Below are positions 14,919 through 21,224 of a stretch of DNA of 21,224 nt, piece by piece. Source of the stretch: DATBRC01 sp036560485 (GTDB lineage Bacteria; Pseudomonadota; Gammaproteobacteria; Burkholderiales; Burkholderiaceae_D); NCBI GenBank assembly GCA_036560485.1, contig DATBRC010000074.1, positions 1 to 21,224 of the forward strand. The letters run 5' to 3'. The position numbers were made by a program, and so were the translations under genes. Under the pieces are notes generated by a model. That model had not been told where the DNA came from. It ran no database searches and worked only from the letters and a program-made list of their open reading frames with translations. The first letter of the stretch is position 1. Each line of letters starts with the position of its first letter.

Positions 14919-15665
14919 TCAGCTGCCGCACACCGAGCACGTCGGATTACGCGCAATCTTGATGCTGGTCCATTCCATATTACGCGCGTCCAGCAATTGC
15001 AAACGGCCTGCCAACAATTCTCCAATACCCGCAATTAACTTCAACGCTTCTGCTGCCTGCATGCTGCCGATGATGCCGACCAGCGGCGCGAATACGCCCA
15101 TCGTGCCGCAATTGGCTTCTTCAAAATTCTGTTCGGGCGGGAACAGACACGCGTAGCAAGGTGATTCAGCATCACGCGTATCGAATACGCTGATTTGCCC
15201 ATCAAATTGGATTGCCGCACCGGACACCAACGGTACCTTGTACGCGACGCATGCGCGACTCACTGCATGGCGAGTCGCAAAGTTATCGCTGCAATCGAGC
15301 ACGACGTCAGCACTACGCACCAGATCATTCAAGCGATTGTCTTTGGCGCGCTCACTCAATGCGACGATGTTAATTTCCGGATTAATGCGTGTCAGTGTTT
15401 GTTTGCCGGAACCTGCCTTCGATTGACCGATGCGCTCGGTCGTGTGCAGAATCTGCCGCTGCAGATTGGTTAGATCAACATTGTCGTTATCAATCAGCGT
15501 GATCGTGCCGACACCGGCCGATGCCAGATACAGCGCAGCAGGAGAACCCAGGCCACCGGCGCCAATAATCAGCACATGGCTTGCCAATATTTTTTCCTGC
15601 CCTTCGATGCCGATTTCGTCGAGCAGGATATGGCGCGAGTAACGGAGTAATTGGTTGTCGTTCAT
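14919..15665 (-). CDS. moeB: Molybdopterin-synthase adenylyltransferase (MoeB/ThiF family)
   Basis: A 248-residue E1-like enzyme that adenylates the C-terminal glycine of a sulfur-carrier protein (MoaD for molybdopterin, or ThiS in thiamine synthesis). It shows LLRYSRHILLDEIGIEGQEK, the nucleotide-binding GAGGLGSPAALYLA (35-48), DLTNLQRQILH, the NCGTMGVF cysteine (Cys186) and two zinc-binding pairs (CYAC 170-173, CSVC 243-246). It has no C-terminal rhodanese domain. MoeB and ThiF cannot be separated by sequence alone; the place after ctpA is the usual one for betaproteobacterial moeB. A terminator stands between ctpA and this gene, and a TATAAT lies next to it. Confidence 0.9.
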   Translation of the reverse strand: MNDNQLLRYSRHILLDEIGIEGQEKILASHVLIIGAGGLGSPAALYLASAGVGTITLIDNDNVDLTNLQRQILHTTERIGQSKAGSGKQTLTRINPEINIVALSERAKDNRLNDLVRSADVVLDCSDNFATRHAVSRACVAYKVPLVSGAAIQFDGQISVFDTRDAESPCYACLFPPEQNFEEANCGTMGVFAPLVGIIGSMQAAEALKLIAGIGELLAGRLQLLDARNMEWTSIKIARNPTCSVCGS

Positions 15666-15679
15666 CGTGTTTGTTTTTG

Positions 15680-15685
15680 ATTATA
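15680..15685 (-). promoter_or_regulatory. Candidate -10 box for moeB
   Basis: A perfect TATAAT on the minus strand lies 14 bases before the moeB ATG and touches the U-tract of the ctpA terminator. No -35 match is seen, since that position falls in the terminator stem. Confidence 0.3.
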
Positions 15686-15713
15686 AAAAAGGCCGCATCG
15701 CTGCGGCCTTTTT
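15685..15713 (-). terminator. Rho-independent terminator after ctpA
   Basis: GGCCGCA (15691-15697) and TGCGGCC (15702-15708) form a stem with a TCGC loop. It is flanked by six A's and five T's, so it looks functional in both directions. It lies 14 bases after the ctpA stop and 20 before the moeB start, so it separates the two genes. Confidence 0.85.
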
Positions 15714-15726
15714 AGTTTTAATGCGC

Positions 15727-17172
15727 TTATTTTTTATCCTGCTTGTCTTGTTTTGAATCCTGGCTCTTCGACTCTGGTTTGACCTTGGACAATTGCACCG
15801 GCAAGCCTTTCAATTCATTGAGCGCTTGTACCAGCTGAAAATCATCCTTGCTGCCAAACTCCAGCGGTTTGCGCTTTTTCTCAAGGGCAGCCAAACGCTG
15901 TTCTTCTTCCAGTTCATCGACTGGGGATTTTGCGGCAGCGGTATCTTTATCCTTGTCATTGATCAAGTGCTTTTCCAGATCCACTTCATGCAAACGAAAA
16001 CCGTTCAATGCGTCTCCATCCGCATATTCATCCACCATCAAGTCGGGCACAATGCCTTTGGCTTGAATCGAACGTCCGCTCGGCGTGTAATAACGTGCGG
16101 TCGTCAATTTGACTGCCGTATCGGCAGACAATTGACGGATGGTTTGTACCGAACCTTTGCCGAATGTTTGCGTGCCCATGATTTTTGCGCGCTTGTAGTC
16201 TTGCAACGCACCCGCGACAATTTCGGATGCCGAGGCGGAACCTGCGTTGACCAGCACCACCATCGGCACATCTTTCACAGCTTCCGGCAACTTGGCAAGC
16301 GAGTCACCTGCGGAGCGCGAGCCGTAAAATTCACGACGCGCATAATAGGTTTGCTTGGAATCGGCCAACTGACCATTGGTCGTCACCACGATCGCATCTT
16401 TGGGCAAGAATGCAGCGGATACACCAATTGCGCCCGGCAACACGCCACCCGGATCATTGCGCAAATCGAGCACCAAACCTTTCAGCTTTGGCTCTTGCGC
16501 ATAGAGCGCATTGATTTTCTTGGCCATGTCATCGACGGTTGGCTCCTGGAATTGCGACACGCGCAACCATGCGTAACCGGGTTCAATCACTTTGGCTTTG
16601 ACGCTCTGCACGCGAATTTCCTGACGGACGATGGTAACGATAATCGGCTTGGTTTCTTCTTTACGCGCAATGGTCAATGTGATCTTGGTATTCGGTTCGC
16701 CGCGCATGCGCTTGACTGCTTCGTCCAGCGTCATTCCTTTGACCGGCGTGGTATCCAAACGCGTGATCAAGTCGCCTGCTTTGAGGCCGGCTTTGTAGGC
16801 TGGCGAATCTTCGATCGGCGAGATGATTTTGACGTAGCCGTCTTCCATGCCGACTTCGATGCCGAGACCGACGAATTTACCTTGCGTACTCTCGCGCAGT
16901 TCCTTGAATGCCTTCTTGTCCAGATAAGCGGAGTGCGGATCCAGCGATGCCACCATGCCCGAGATTGCGTCGGTCAGCAGCTTTTTGTCTTCGACCGACT
17001 CGACGTAGTCGGACTTGATCAAGCCGAACACATCTGCCAGCTGGCGCAATTCTTCAACCGGCAGCGGCCCGCCTGCACTCTTCTGCGCGATCGCATCGAA
17101 CTGCATGGAACCGACGATACCAACAATGATGCCCAAACCAATCAAACCGAAATTTTTCAATTTGCTACGCAT
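15727..17172 (-). CDS. ctpA: Carboxy-terminal processing protease (S41A)
   Basis: A 481-residue periplasmic serine protease anchored by an N-terminal hydrophobic segment (FGLIGLGIIVGIVGSM, 8-23). Members degrade or trim envelope proteins, including cell-wall hydrolases. It has the S41 N-terminal region (LDPHSAYL), a PDZ domain at about 95-170 (FVGLGIEV, SPAYKAGLKAGDLI), then the catalytic core with Ser314 in GSASASEIV and Lys339 in TFGKGSVQT, 25 residues apart as in E. coli Tsp. The C-terminal tail is charged and rich in lysine (ends KQDKQDKK). It starts three bases after the envC stop behind an AGGTGA ribosome binding site, so the two are translationally coupled. This fits shared control of wall cleavage. 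Confidence 0.95.
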   Translation of the reverse strand: MRSKLKNFGLIGLGIIVGIVGSMQFDAIAQKSAGGPLPVEELRQLADVFGLIKSDYVESVEDKKLLTDAISGMVASLDPHSAYLDKKAFKELRESTQGKFVGLGIEVGMEDGYVKIISPIEDSPAYKAGLKAGDLITRLDTTPVKGMTLDEAVKRMRGEPNTKITLTIARKEETKPIIVTIVRQEIRVQSVKAKVIEPGYAWLRVSQFQEPTVDDMAKKINALYAQEPKLKGLVLDLRNDPGGVLPGAIGVSAAFLPKDAIVVTTNGQLADSKQTYYARREFYGSRSAGDSLAKLPEAVKDVPMVVLVNAGSASASEIVAGALQDYKRAKIMGTQTFGKGSVQTIRQLSADTAVKLTTARYYTPSGRSIQAKGIVPDLMVDEYADGDALNGFRLHEVDLEKHLINDKDKDTAAAKSPVDELEEEQRLAALEKKRKPLEFGSKDDFQLVQALNELKGLPVQLSKVKPESKSQDSKQDKQDKK

Positions 17173-17175
17173 GTC

Positions 17176-18555
17176 TCACCTAATAGTTACCCAATCAAGG
17201 GGGTCGAACGCGCGGCCTTGATGCCGCATTTCAAAGTATAAACCTGATTGTTCATTGCCGCCGCTATTACCTGCATTGGCGATGACATCGCCGGTTTTAA
17301 CGATATCGCCGGAATGCTTGAGTACTGCTTGATTATTGCCATAAATCGTCATGTACTGACTGCCATGGTCAATGATGATCAAATTGCCAAAACCGCGCAA
17401 CCAATCGGCGAAAATGACGCGTCCGCCGGCCACTGCCTTGACTTCCGTTCCCTCGGGAGCGCGAATAAACAAGCCTTTCCAGGACGGTCCATCGCCCCGT
17501 TTGCTGCCAAATTTGGCAATGAGTTCGCCACGCAGGGGTAAATGGAGTTGCCCACGTAGTGAGCTGAATTCTTTCGTAAATACATTGTTTTCGACTGTTG
17601 CATCGGGGGTAAGTTCATTCCGGCCCAAGGATTTGGGCGCTTCATCATCGTCAATTGCGTCCGGATTAATGATCTTGCCTTTAGCGGAGTTGCCTTTGGG
17701 CTTGTTTTTGGCCAATTGTCGTTTTTGCTTGGCGCGCGCCGCCAACTCCTTCTGACGGCGCTTTTCTGCAGCGGCCAAATCGGCTTTCCTTTGTTCTTCA
17801 ATCAACTTGTCCAATTTGCTGACCAAGCCTGCCAAGCGTTGCTCGTCACGCTGCAGGGTGCCGGCTTCTTTGCGCTGCGCAGTCAGTTTGTTCGATAATT
17901 GCGCCAGCAGAGTGGCGTGGTGCGCTTTCTCTTTTTCCAGCAATGCCTTCTGGTCGCGCGTCTCTTGTGCGATTTCATCCAGCTCGTCCTTGGCACTTTG
18001 CGTCTCGGCTTTATTGGTCTCAACGCCTTGCAAATTGACGCGCAAGGTGTCGATCAATTTGGTCTGTGCCTGCGATACATAACCCATGTAACGCAATTCG
18101 CGATTGATACGATTCGGATTGTCGCCGGATAGCAGCAATTTGGTACGGTCTTCATTGCCGGTGACATATTGCTCCCGCATGACTTTGGCCAATTGATTTT
18201 GTTGCAGCATAACCGTCTCGTTGAGCTTTGCTTGCTGTTCGGATAATTGATTGAGCTTTGCTTGCGTTTGCTGCTGTTCTTGCGCCAAGTCAAACAACGA
18301 ACGATTGGTTTCCGAGATTGCTTGCTCAGACTGTGTCAACGCATCAGCGGCTCGATCTTTGGCTGTTTCCGTTTGGTTGATGCTGTGCTTGATGGCGCTA
18401 AGCTTGCGTTGCAGATCGGCATGCTCGGATTCTGCGGCGCGCTTTTGCTTGGTACGCTCGGACAGGTTGGCGGCATGTGAGGATGACGATACACCCAGCA
18501 GCAGGATAATCATGCCGAATGCAGCGATTATTCTCCAACCTGTGAAATTAAGCAA
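17176..18555 (-). CDS. envC: Murein hydrolase activator EnvC (degenerate M23/LytM)
   Basis: EnvC sits in the periplasm at the division site and switches on the amidases that split septal peptidoglycan. I start it at a TTG (18555-18553) because GAGGA lies six bases upstream and the product then opens with a clean signal peptide ending SSSSHA-AN. This gives 459 residues; ATG 18510 is the other option and an upstream GTG at 18633 is less likely. A long coiled coil (about residues 30-250) comes before the C-terminal LytM domain. That domain reads WKGLFIRAPEG and SGLYFEMR, without the zinc-binding histidines and aspartate of active M23 enzymes, as in E. coli EnvC. It is therefore a regulator, not an enzyme. 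ctpA follows after three bases. Confidence 0.92.
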   Translation of the reverse strand: MLNFTGWRIIAAFGMIILLLGVSSSSHAANLSERTKQKRAAESEHADLQRKLSAIKHSINQTETAKDRAADALTQSEQAISETNRSLFDLAQEQQQTQAKLNQLSEQQAKLNETVMLQQNQLAKVMREQYVTGNEDRTKLLLSGDNPNRINRELRYMGYVSQAQTKLIDTLRVNLQGVETNKAETQSAKDELDEIAQETRDQKALLEKEKAHHATLLAQLSNKLTAQRKEAGTLQRDEQRLAGLVSKLDKLIEEQRKADLAAAEKRRQKELAARAKQKRQLAKNKPKGNSAKGKIINPDAIDDDEAPKSLGRNELTPDATVENNVFTKEFSSLRGQLHLPLRGELIAKFGSKRGDGPSWKGLFIRAPEGTEVKAVAGGRVIFADWLRGFGNLIIIDHGSQYMTIYGNNQAVLKHSGDIVKTGDVIANAGNSGGNEQSGLYFEMRHQGRAFDPLDWVTIR

Positions 18556-18623
18556 AGAACATCCTCGTTGAATGCAATATGAAAATATCGAGCGTAATGA
18601 GAATTTAACAAGGTACTGCGCTC

Positions 18624-18645
18624 GTTCTTCCACGTGCGGAAGAAC
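18624..18645. terminator. Hairpin between gpmA and envC
   Basis: GTTCTTCC (18624-18631) and GGAAGAAC (18638-18645) form a perfect 8-bp stem with a six-base loop, extendable by GCT/AGC across a mismatch. It lies just past the gpmA stop but is not followed by a U-tract, so it may be a weak terminator or an mRNA end-stabilising hairpin. Confidence 0.4.
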
Positions 18646-18660
18646 AAGCTTGCCTGAAAT

Positions 18661-19407
18661 TTATTTTGCCTTACCCTGACTGGCGACTGCCTTTAATGCC
18701 GCATCGATTGCCGACGCATCGCCCAGATAGTAACTCTTGATCGGCTTTAGGTCCGCATCCAATTCATACACCAGCGGTTGGCCATTGGGAATGTTCAAGC
18801 CTACGATATCCTTGTCACTGATACCGTCCAGGTATTTGATCAATGCGCGCAAACTATTGCCGTGAGCCGAGATCAGGATGCGTTTGCCGGAACGGATAGC
18901 CGGAGCAATCGAGTCGCTCCACGCAGGCAGCACACGTGCCACCGTGTCTTTCAAACATTCGGTCAACGGGATCTGCTCGCGCTTCAAGCCGGCATAACGC
19001 GGATCGTTGTACGACGTACGCGGGTCGTTTGGCTCCAGCGGCATTGGTGGCACGTCATAGCTGCGGCGCCAAATCAAAACCTGCTCGTCGCCGTACTTGG
19101 CGGCGGTCTCAGCCTTGTTCAAACCTTGTAAAGCTCCGTAATGGCGCTCGTTCAAACGCCAATCATGTTCGACTGGGATCCACATCAAGTCCATCTCATC
19201 GAGCGTCAGCCAAAGCGTACGAATTGCACGTTTCAGCACCGAGGTATAGGCCATATCAAAGGTAAAACCGGCTTCTTTGAGCAATTTGCCCGCTTGTTTG
19301 GCTTCGGCAATACCTTTTTCGGTGAGATCGACGTCAGTCCAACCGGTAAAGCGATTGTCCAGGTTCCAGGTAGACTCGCCGTGGCGCATGAATACGATTT
19401 TGTACAT
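18661..19407 (-). CDS. gpmA: 2,3-bisphosphoglycerate-dependent phosphoglycerate mutase
   Basis: GpmA interconverts 3- and 2-phosphoglycerate in glycolysis and gluconeogenesis in the cytoplasm. The 248-residue protein opens with the histidine-phosphatase motif MYKIVFMRHGESTWN, with the phosphorylated histidine His9, then FTGWTDVDLTEKG. It has RLNERHYGALQGLNKAETAAKYG and the second catalytic histidine in LISAHGNSLRALIKYLDGI. Length and motifs are normal for the cofactor-dependent type. It stands first in the gpmA-envC-ctpA order typical of betaproteobacteria and is divergent from the rhodanese gene across a 137-base gap. Confidence 0.97.
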   Translation of the reverse strand: MYKIVFMRHGESTWNLDNRFTGWTDVDLTEKGIAEAKQAGKLLKEAGFTFDMAYTSVLKRAIRTLWLTLDEMDLMWIPVEHDWRLNERHYGALQGLNKAETAAKYGDEQVLIWRRSYDVPPMPLEPNDPRTSYNDPRYAGLKREQIPLTECLKDTVARVLPAWSDSIAPAIRSGKRILISAHGNSLRALIKYLDGISDKDIVGLNIPNGQPLVYELDADLKPIKSYYLGDASAIDAALKAVASQGKAK

Positions 19408-19449
19408 AGTGGGCGTTCAATAAAAAGTGAGGAAATTGTTGGCTTGCGC

Positions 19450-19476
19450 TTGGAAACGAATTAAATCGCTTTCCAA
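19450..19476. promoter_or_regulatory. Imperfect palindrome in the gpmA-rhodanese gap
   Basis: TTGGAAA-CGA (19450-19459) pairs with TCG-C-TTTCCAA (19466-19476) around ATTAAA, with one bulged base. Its place between two divergent starts suits an operator, but no known regulator site is recognised. Confidence 0.3.
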
Positions 19477-19508
19477 TCACATTTAAAATACCATTCAGGC
19501 TTCTATTT

Positions 19509-19514
19509 TATAAT
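19509..19514 (+). promoter_or_regulatory. Candidate -10 box for the rhodanese gene
   Basis: A perfect TATAAT lies 30 bases before the GTG start at 19545. The matching -35 region is poor. Confidence 0.4.
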
Positions 19515-19544
19515 GTGATCATTGCTAAAAACCATTGGAGTACC

Positions 19545-19946
19545 GTGAAATTCATCATTGACAACATTTGGCTGGTCGCCGTGGCCCTGATATCCGGCGG
19601 CGCATTGCTGCTACCCATCCTGCAGCGACGTGGCCAAAAAGTATCCTTATTGCAGGCAACCCAGTTGATTAATCAGGGAAAGACCGTCATTGTAGATGTA
19701 CGCGATCCCGAGGAATTTGCGACCGGCCATATCCGCGACTCGAAAAATATCCCGTTAAATGAACTGCCGCAAAGAATCTCTGAATTGGATAAATTCAAAT
19801 CGAAAAATGTGATTGTATTGTGTCAGTCGGGTGTACGCTCATCGAAAGCAGTGATGCAATTCAAGAAGGCAGGTTTTAACGAAGTAGTGAGTTTGAATGG
19901 CGGTTTGGCAGCCTGGCTGGCACAGGGACTGCCGATTACGAAGTAG
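19545..19946 (+). CDS. Membrane-anchored rhodanese-like sulfurtransferase
   Basis: A 133-residue single-domain rhodanese with one N-terminal membrane segment (about 7-26, NIWLVAVALISGGALLLPIL). The domain carries the entry motif VIVDVRDPEEFATGHI and the active-site loop CQSGVRS (93-99) with the persulfide-forming Cys93, then GGLAAWLAQGLP. I start at GTG 19545, which has GGAG seven bases upstream; the open frame reaches back to 19515 without support. Such YibN-like proteins move sulfane sulfur near the membrane. It leads the rhodanese-grxC-secB group: grxC begins 12 bases later with its own AGGAGAG site, the usual proteobacterial order. Confidence 0.9.
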   Translation: MKFIIDNIWLVAVALISGGALLLPILQRRGQKVSLLQATQLINQGKTVIVDVRDPEEFATGHIRDSKNIPLNELPQRISELDKFKSKNVIVLCQSGVRSSKAVMQFKKAGFNEVVSLNGGLAAWLAQGLPITK

Positions 19947-19958
19947 CAGGAGAGCATC

Positions 19959-20222
19959 ATGGCAGCACATGTTGTAATGTACAGCACCGGCGTATGTCCT
20001 TATTGCGTTATGGCTGAACGATTGTTGAAAGCAAAAGGCGTCGACGTCATCGAGAAAATTCGAGTCGACCAGGAACCGCAGCAACGTGTAGCAATGATGG
20101 AAAAAACAGGTCGTCGTACCGTGCCTCAGATCTATATCGGCGACACTCATGTAGGCGGGTTCGACGATTTGAATGCATTGGAGCGGGCAGGGAAACTTGA
20201 CGCGTTATTGCAAGGCGCTTAA
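19959..20222 (+). CDS. grxC: Glutaredoxin 3
   Basis: An 87-residue dithiol glutaredoxin that reduces disulfides and glutathione mixed disulfides using glutathione. The active site CPYC is at residues 13-16, the cis-proline is in RRTVPQIYIGD, and the glutathione-binding GG is in HVGGFDDLNAL. Length and order are normal for GrxC. It starts 12 bases after the rhodanese stop behind a strong AGGAGAG ribosome binding site, and a likely terminator follows. Confidence 0.96.
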   Translation: MAAHVVMYSTGVCPYCVMAERLLKAKGVDVIEKIRVDQEPQQRVAMMEKTGRRTVPQIYIGDTHVGGFDDLNALERAGKLDALLQGA

Positions 20223-20247
20223 AAAGAGTTTTTATTTTCAATTCGAC

Positions 20248-20275
20248 GGACAATCTAATCGTTGTCCTCTTTTTT
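20248..20275 (+). terminator. Probable terminator after grxC
   Basis: GGACAA (20248-20253) and TTGTCC (20262-20267) form a six-base stem with an eight-base loop. TC and a run of six T's (20270-20275) follow. Confidence 0.55.
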
Positions 20276-20280
20276 ATCAA

Positions 20281-20320
20281 AATGAGCGTTACATTTTAAA
20301 TGACAGTTTGAACGCTCATT
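20281..20320. repeat. Inverted repeat 1 upstream of secB
   Basis: AATGAGCGTT (20281-20290) and AACGCTCATT (20311-20320) are a perfect 10-base inverted repeat. The loop contains an 11-base palindrome, CATTTTAAATG (20292-20302). Confidence 0.7.
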
Positions 20321-20322
20321 CT

Positions 20323-20357
20323 CTCACCCCGGCCCTCTCCCAGAGGGAGAGGGTGAG
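20323..20357. repeat. REP-like GC-rich hairpin upstream of secB
   Basis: CCCTCTCCC (20333-20341) and GGGAGAGGG (20345-20353) form a perfect 9-bp stem with an AGA loop, flanked by CTCA and TGAG. Very similar CTCACCC...CCCTCTCCC hairpins recur between genes in many proteobacteria. Confidence 0.75.
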
Positions 20358-20362
20358 CCTAG

Positions 20363-20388
20363 ACTTAATTCGCTGTCACGAATTAAGT
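20363..20388. repeat. Inverted repeat 3 upstream of secB
   Basis: ACTTAATTCG (20363-20372) and CGAATTAAGT (20379-20388) form a perfect 10-bp stem with a six-base loop. It ends 24 bases before the secB ATG, so it lies in the likely secB leader. Confidence 0.7.
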
Positions 20389-20412
20389 GAAACTTAATAA
20401 CGAAAGTGCTTC

Positions 20413-20907
20413 ATGGCTGACGAAAACAACCAACCCGTATTTCAGATTCAACGCGTATATTTGAAGGACATGTCGCTGGAACAGCCGAATTCACCGGCGA
20501 TCTTTTTGGAACAAGCGCAACCATCCATCGAAGTAGCGGTGGATGTCGGCGCAGAGCAGCTGGCCGATGGCATATTTGAATCGACCGTCACCGTCACTGT
20601 TACCGCCAAGGTCAACGACAAGGTTGCCTTCCTGGTCGAAGGCAAGCAAGCAGGCATTTTCGAAGTGCGCAACATCCCTGATGGACAACTCGACCCGTTG
20701 CTTGGCATTGGCTGCCCGAACATCATCTATCCATACTTGCGCGGCAACATCGCCGATGTCATCACACGTGCCGGTTTCCCACCGGTGCATTTGGCTGAAA
20801 TCAATTTTGAAGTGTTTTATCAGCAGCGTGCGCAAGCGATGGCGCAACAGCAAGAGCAAAACAAGTCCGGCTTGGTGATGCCTGATGGTTCTTCCGTCAA
20901 ACATTAA
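20413..20907 (+). CDS. secB: Protein-export chaperone SecB
   Basis: SecB is a cytoplasmic tetramer that keeps precursors unfolded and hands them to SecA for export. The 164-residue protein shows the family pattern: FQIQRVYLKDMSLEQPNSP near the start, VTVTAKVNDKVAFLVEGKQAGIF, then LLGIGCPNIIYPYLRGNIAD and TRAGFPPVHLAEINFE. The C-terminal tail is short and glutamine-rich. Three hairpins stand between grxC and this gene, so its expression may be separate from grxC. A terminator and a palindrome follow before the SH3-domain gene. Confidence 0.97.
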   Translation: MADENNQPVFQIQRVYLKDMSLEQPNSPAIFLEQAQPSIEVAVDVGAEQLADGIFESTVTVTVTAKVNDKVAFLVEGKQAGIFEVRNIPDGQLDPLLGIGCPNIIYPYLRGNIADVITRAGFPPVHLAEINFEVFYQQRAQAMAQQQEQNKSGLVMPDGSSVKH

Positions 20908-20916
20908 TCTGATTAC

Positions 20917-20948
20917 GCCGCACGCAATTGACGTTGTGCGGCCGTTTT
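20917..20948 (+). terminator. Probable terminator after secB
   Basis: GCCGCAC (20917-20923) and GTGCGGC (20936-20942) form a perfect 7-bp stem, followed by CGTTTT. It begins nine bases after the secB stop. Confidence 0.6.
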
Positions 20949-20973
20949 GTCATTCCAGCTGCGCGGAATGACA
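20948..20973. repeat. REP/dRS3-like palindrome
   Basis: TGTCATTCC (20948-20956) and GGAATGACA (20965-20973) are a perfect 9-base inverted repeat around an eight-base spacer. The ATTCC-N8-GGAAT core resembles the neisserial dRS3 repeat and the common GTCATTCC..GGAATGAC intergenic repeats. Confidence 0.65.
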
Positions 20974-20991
20974 TATCAGCTTGGAGAGGCC

Positions 20992-21224
20992 ATGAATAAT
21001 TTTCGTTTTTCTGTACTTGCCGCAGCCTTGTTGGCACTGACAGTCCATGCTGCGCATGCTATCGATTTCAAATCTGTCGGTGCCGCTCCGGCCATTCTGT
21101 ATGACGCACCTTCTCTCAGAGGAAAGAAAGTATTTATTGCGCCGCGTAACATGCCGGTTGAAGTAGTTTTTACCTACGGCGAATGGAGCAAGGTCCGCGA
21201 TGTAGTCGGCGATCTGTCATGGAT
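20992..21224 (+). CDS. Exported SH3-domain protein, N-terminal part (cut by window edge)
   Basis: The first 77 residues of a protein with a signal peptide (MNNFRFSVLAAALLALTVHA, cleavage near AHA-ID). A bacterial SH3-like region follows: VGAAPAILYDAPSLRGKKVFI, then MPVEVVFTYGEWSKVRDVVG. Such domains usually bind peptidoglycan or partner proteins in the periplasm. A GGAGAGG ribosome binding site lies just before the ATG. It follows secB by 84 bases, past a terminator-like hairpin and a palindrome. The window ends before the domain is complete, so the full architecture is unknown. Confidence 0.8.
   Translation, partial: MNNFRFSVLAAALLALTVHAAHAIDFKSVGAAPAILYDAPSLRGKKVFIAPRNMPVEVVFTYGEWSKVRDVVGDLSW

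Noticed and set aside
15793..17241. A 482-codon open frame on the plus strand opposite ctpA
   Set aside because: It is antisense to a clearly recognisable protease with all catalytic motifs; its translation is rich in His, Cys and Phe without any domain.
1..21224. CRISPR arrays, tRNA or rRNA genes, phage or toxin-antitoxin modules
   Set aside because: No regularly spaced repeats, tRNA cloverleaf ends, integrase or paired small toxin-antitoxin frames were recognised by reading both strands.

Overview
The window reads as a stretch of a betaproteobacterial chromosome, most likely from the Oxalobacteraceae (Herminiimonas- or Janthinobacterium-like). This is inferred from the gene neighbourhoods (dacA-ybeD-lipB-lipA; gpmA-envC-ctpA-moeB facing rhodanese-grxC-secB; a ligase-only birA followed by coaX and a SPOR protein) and from protein style. 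No rRNA, tRNA or CRISPR array was recognised. Most of it is dense, ordinary core genome with short gaps and two genes cut by the window ends (lipA on the left, an SH3-domain protein on the right).

Left block (1-4640, all minus strand): in the direction of transcription, a VanZ-like membrane protein, a thioredoxin-like [2Fe-2S] ferredoxin, an alpha/beta hydrolase, the D,D-carboxypeptidase DacA, the DUF493 protein YbeD, and the lipoate genes lipB and lipA. Positions 4641-5061 carry no gene but hold a 282-base nested inverted-repeat element. Next, on the plus strand, come birA, coaX and a SPOR protein (biotin ligation, the first step of coenzyme A synthesis, and a probable envelope protein). They converge on a minus-strand ECF sigma factor with its small soluble zinc anti-sigma factor. 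argB (arginine synthesis) follows with its own terminator.

Middle block (9289-13057): this is the most accessory part. It holds an AT-rich exported HEAT-repeat protein, a TraB/GumN protein divergent by only 21 bases from a HAD pyrimidine 5'-nucleotidase, the nucleoid-occlusion regulator slmA, an unrecognised 90-residue single-span membrane protein, and a decayed ynfA (UPF0060) remnant with an internal deletion and an in-frame stop.

Right block: a fused pabB-pabC gene (4-aminobenzoate for folate) converges on moeB. Next come ctpA, envC and gpmA on the minus strand, with envC and ctpA tightly coupled (cell-wall processing). The divergent plus-strand group is a membrane-anchored rhodanese, glutaredoxin GrxC, secB and an exported SH3-domain protein. 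A run of three hairpins lies just before secB, and a REP/dRS3-like palindrome lies just after it.

No convincing new multi-gene system was found. The most unusual object is the T-shaped palindromic element at 4717-4998. After it come the ynfA remnant, the HEAT-repeat islet and the hairpin cluster upstream of secB.
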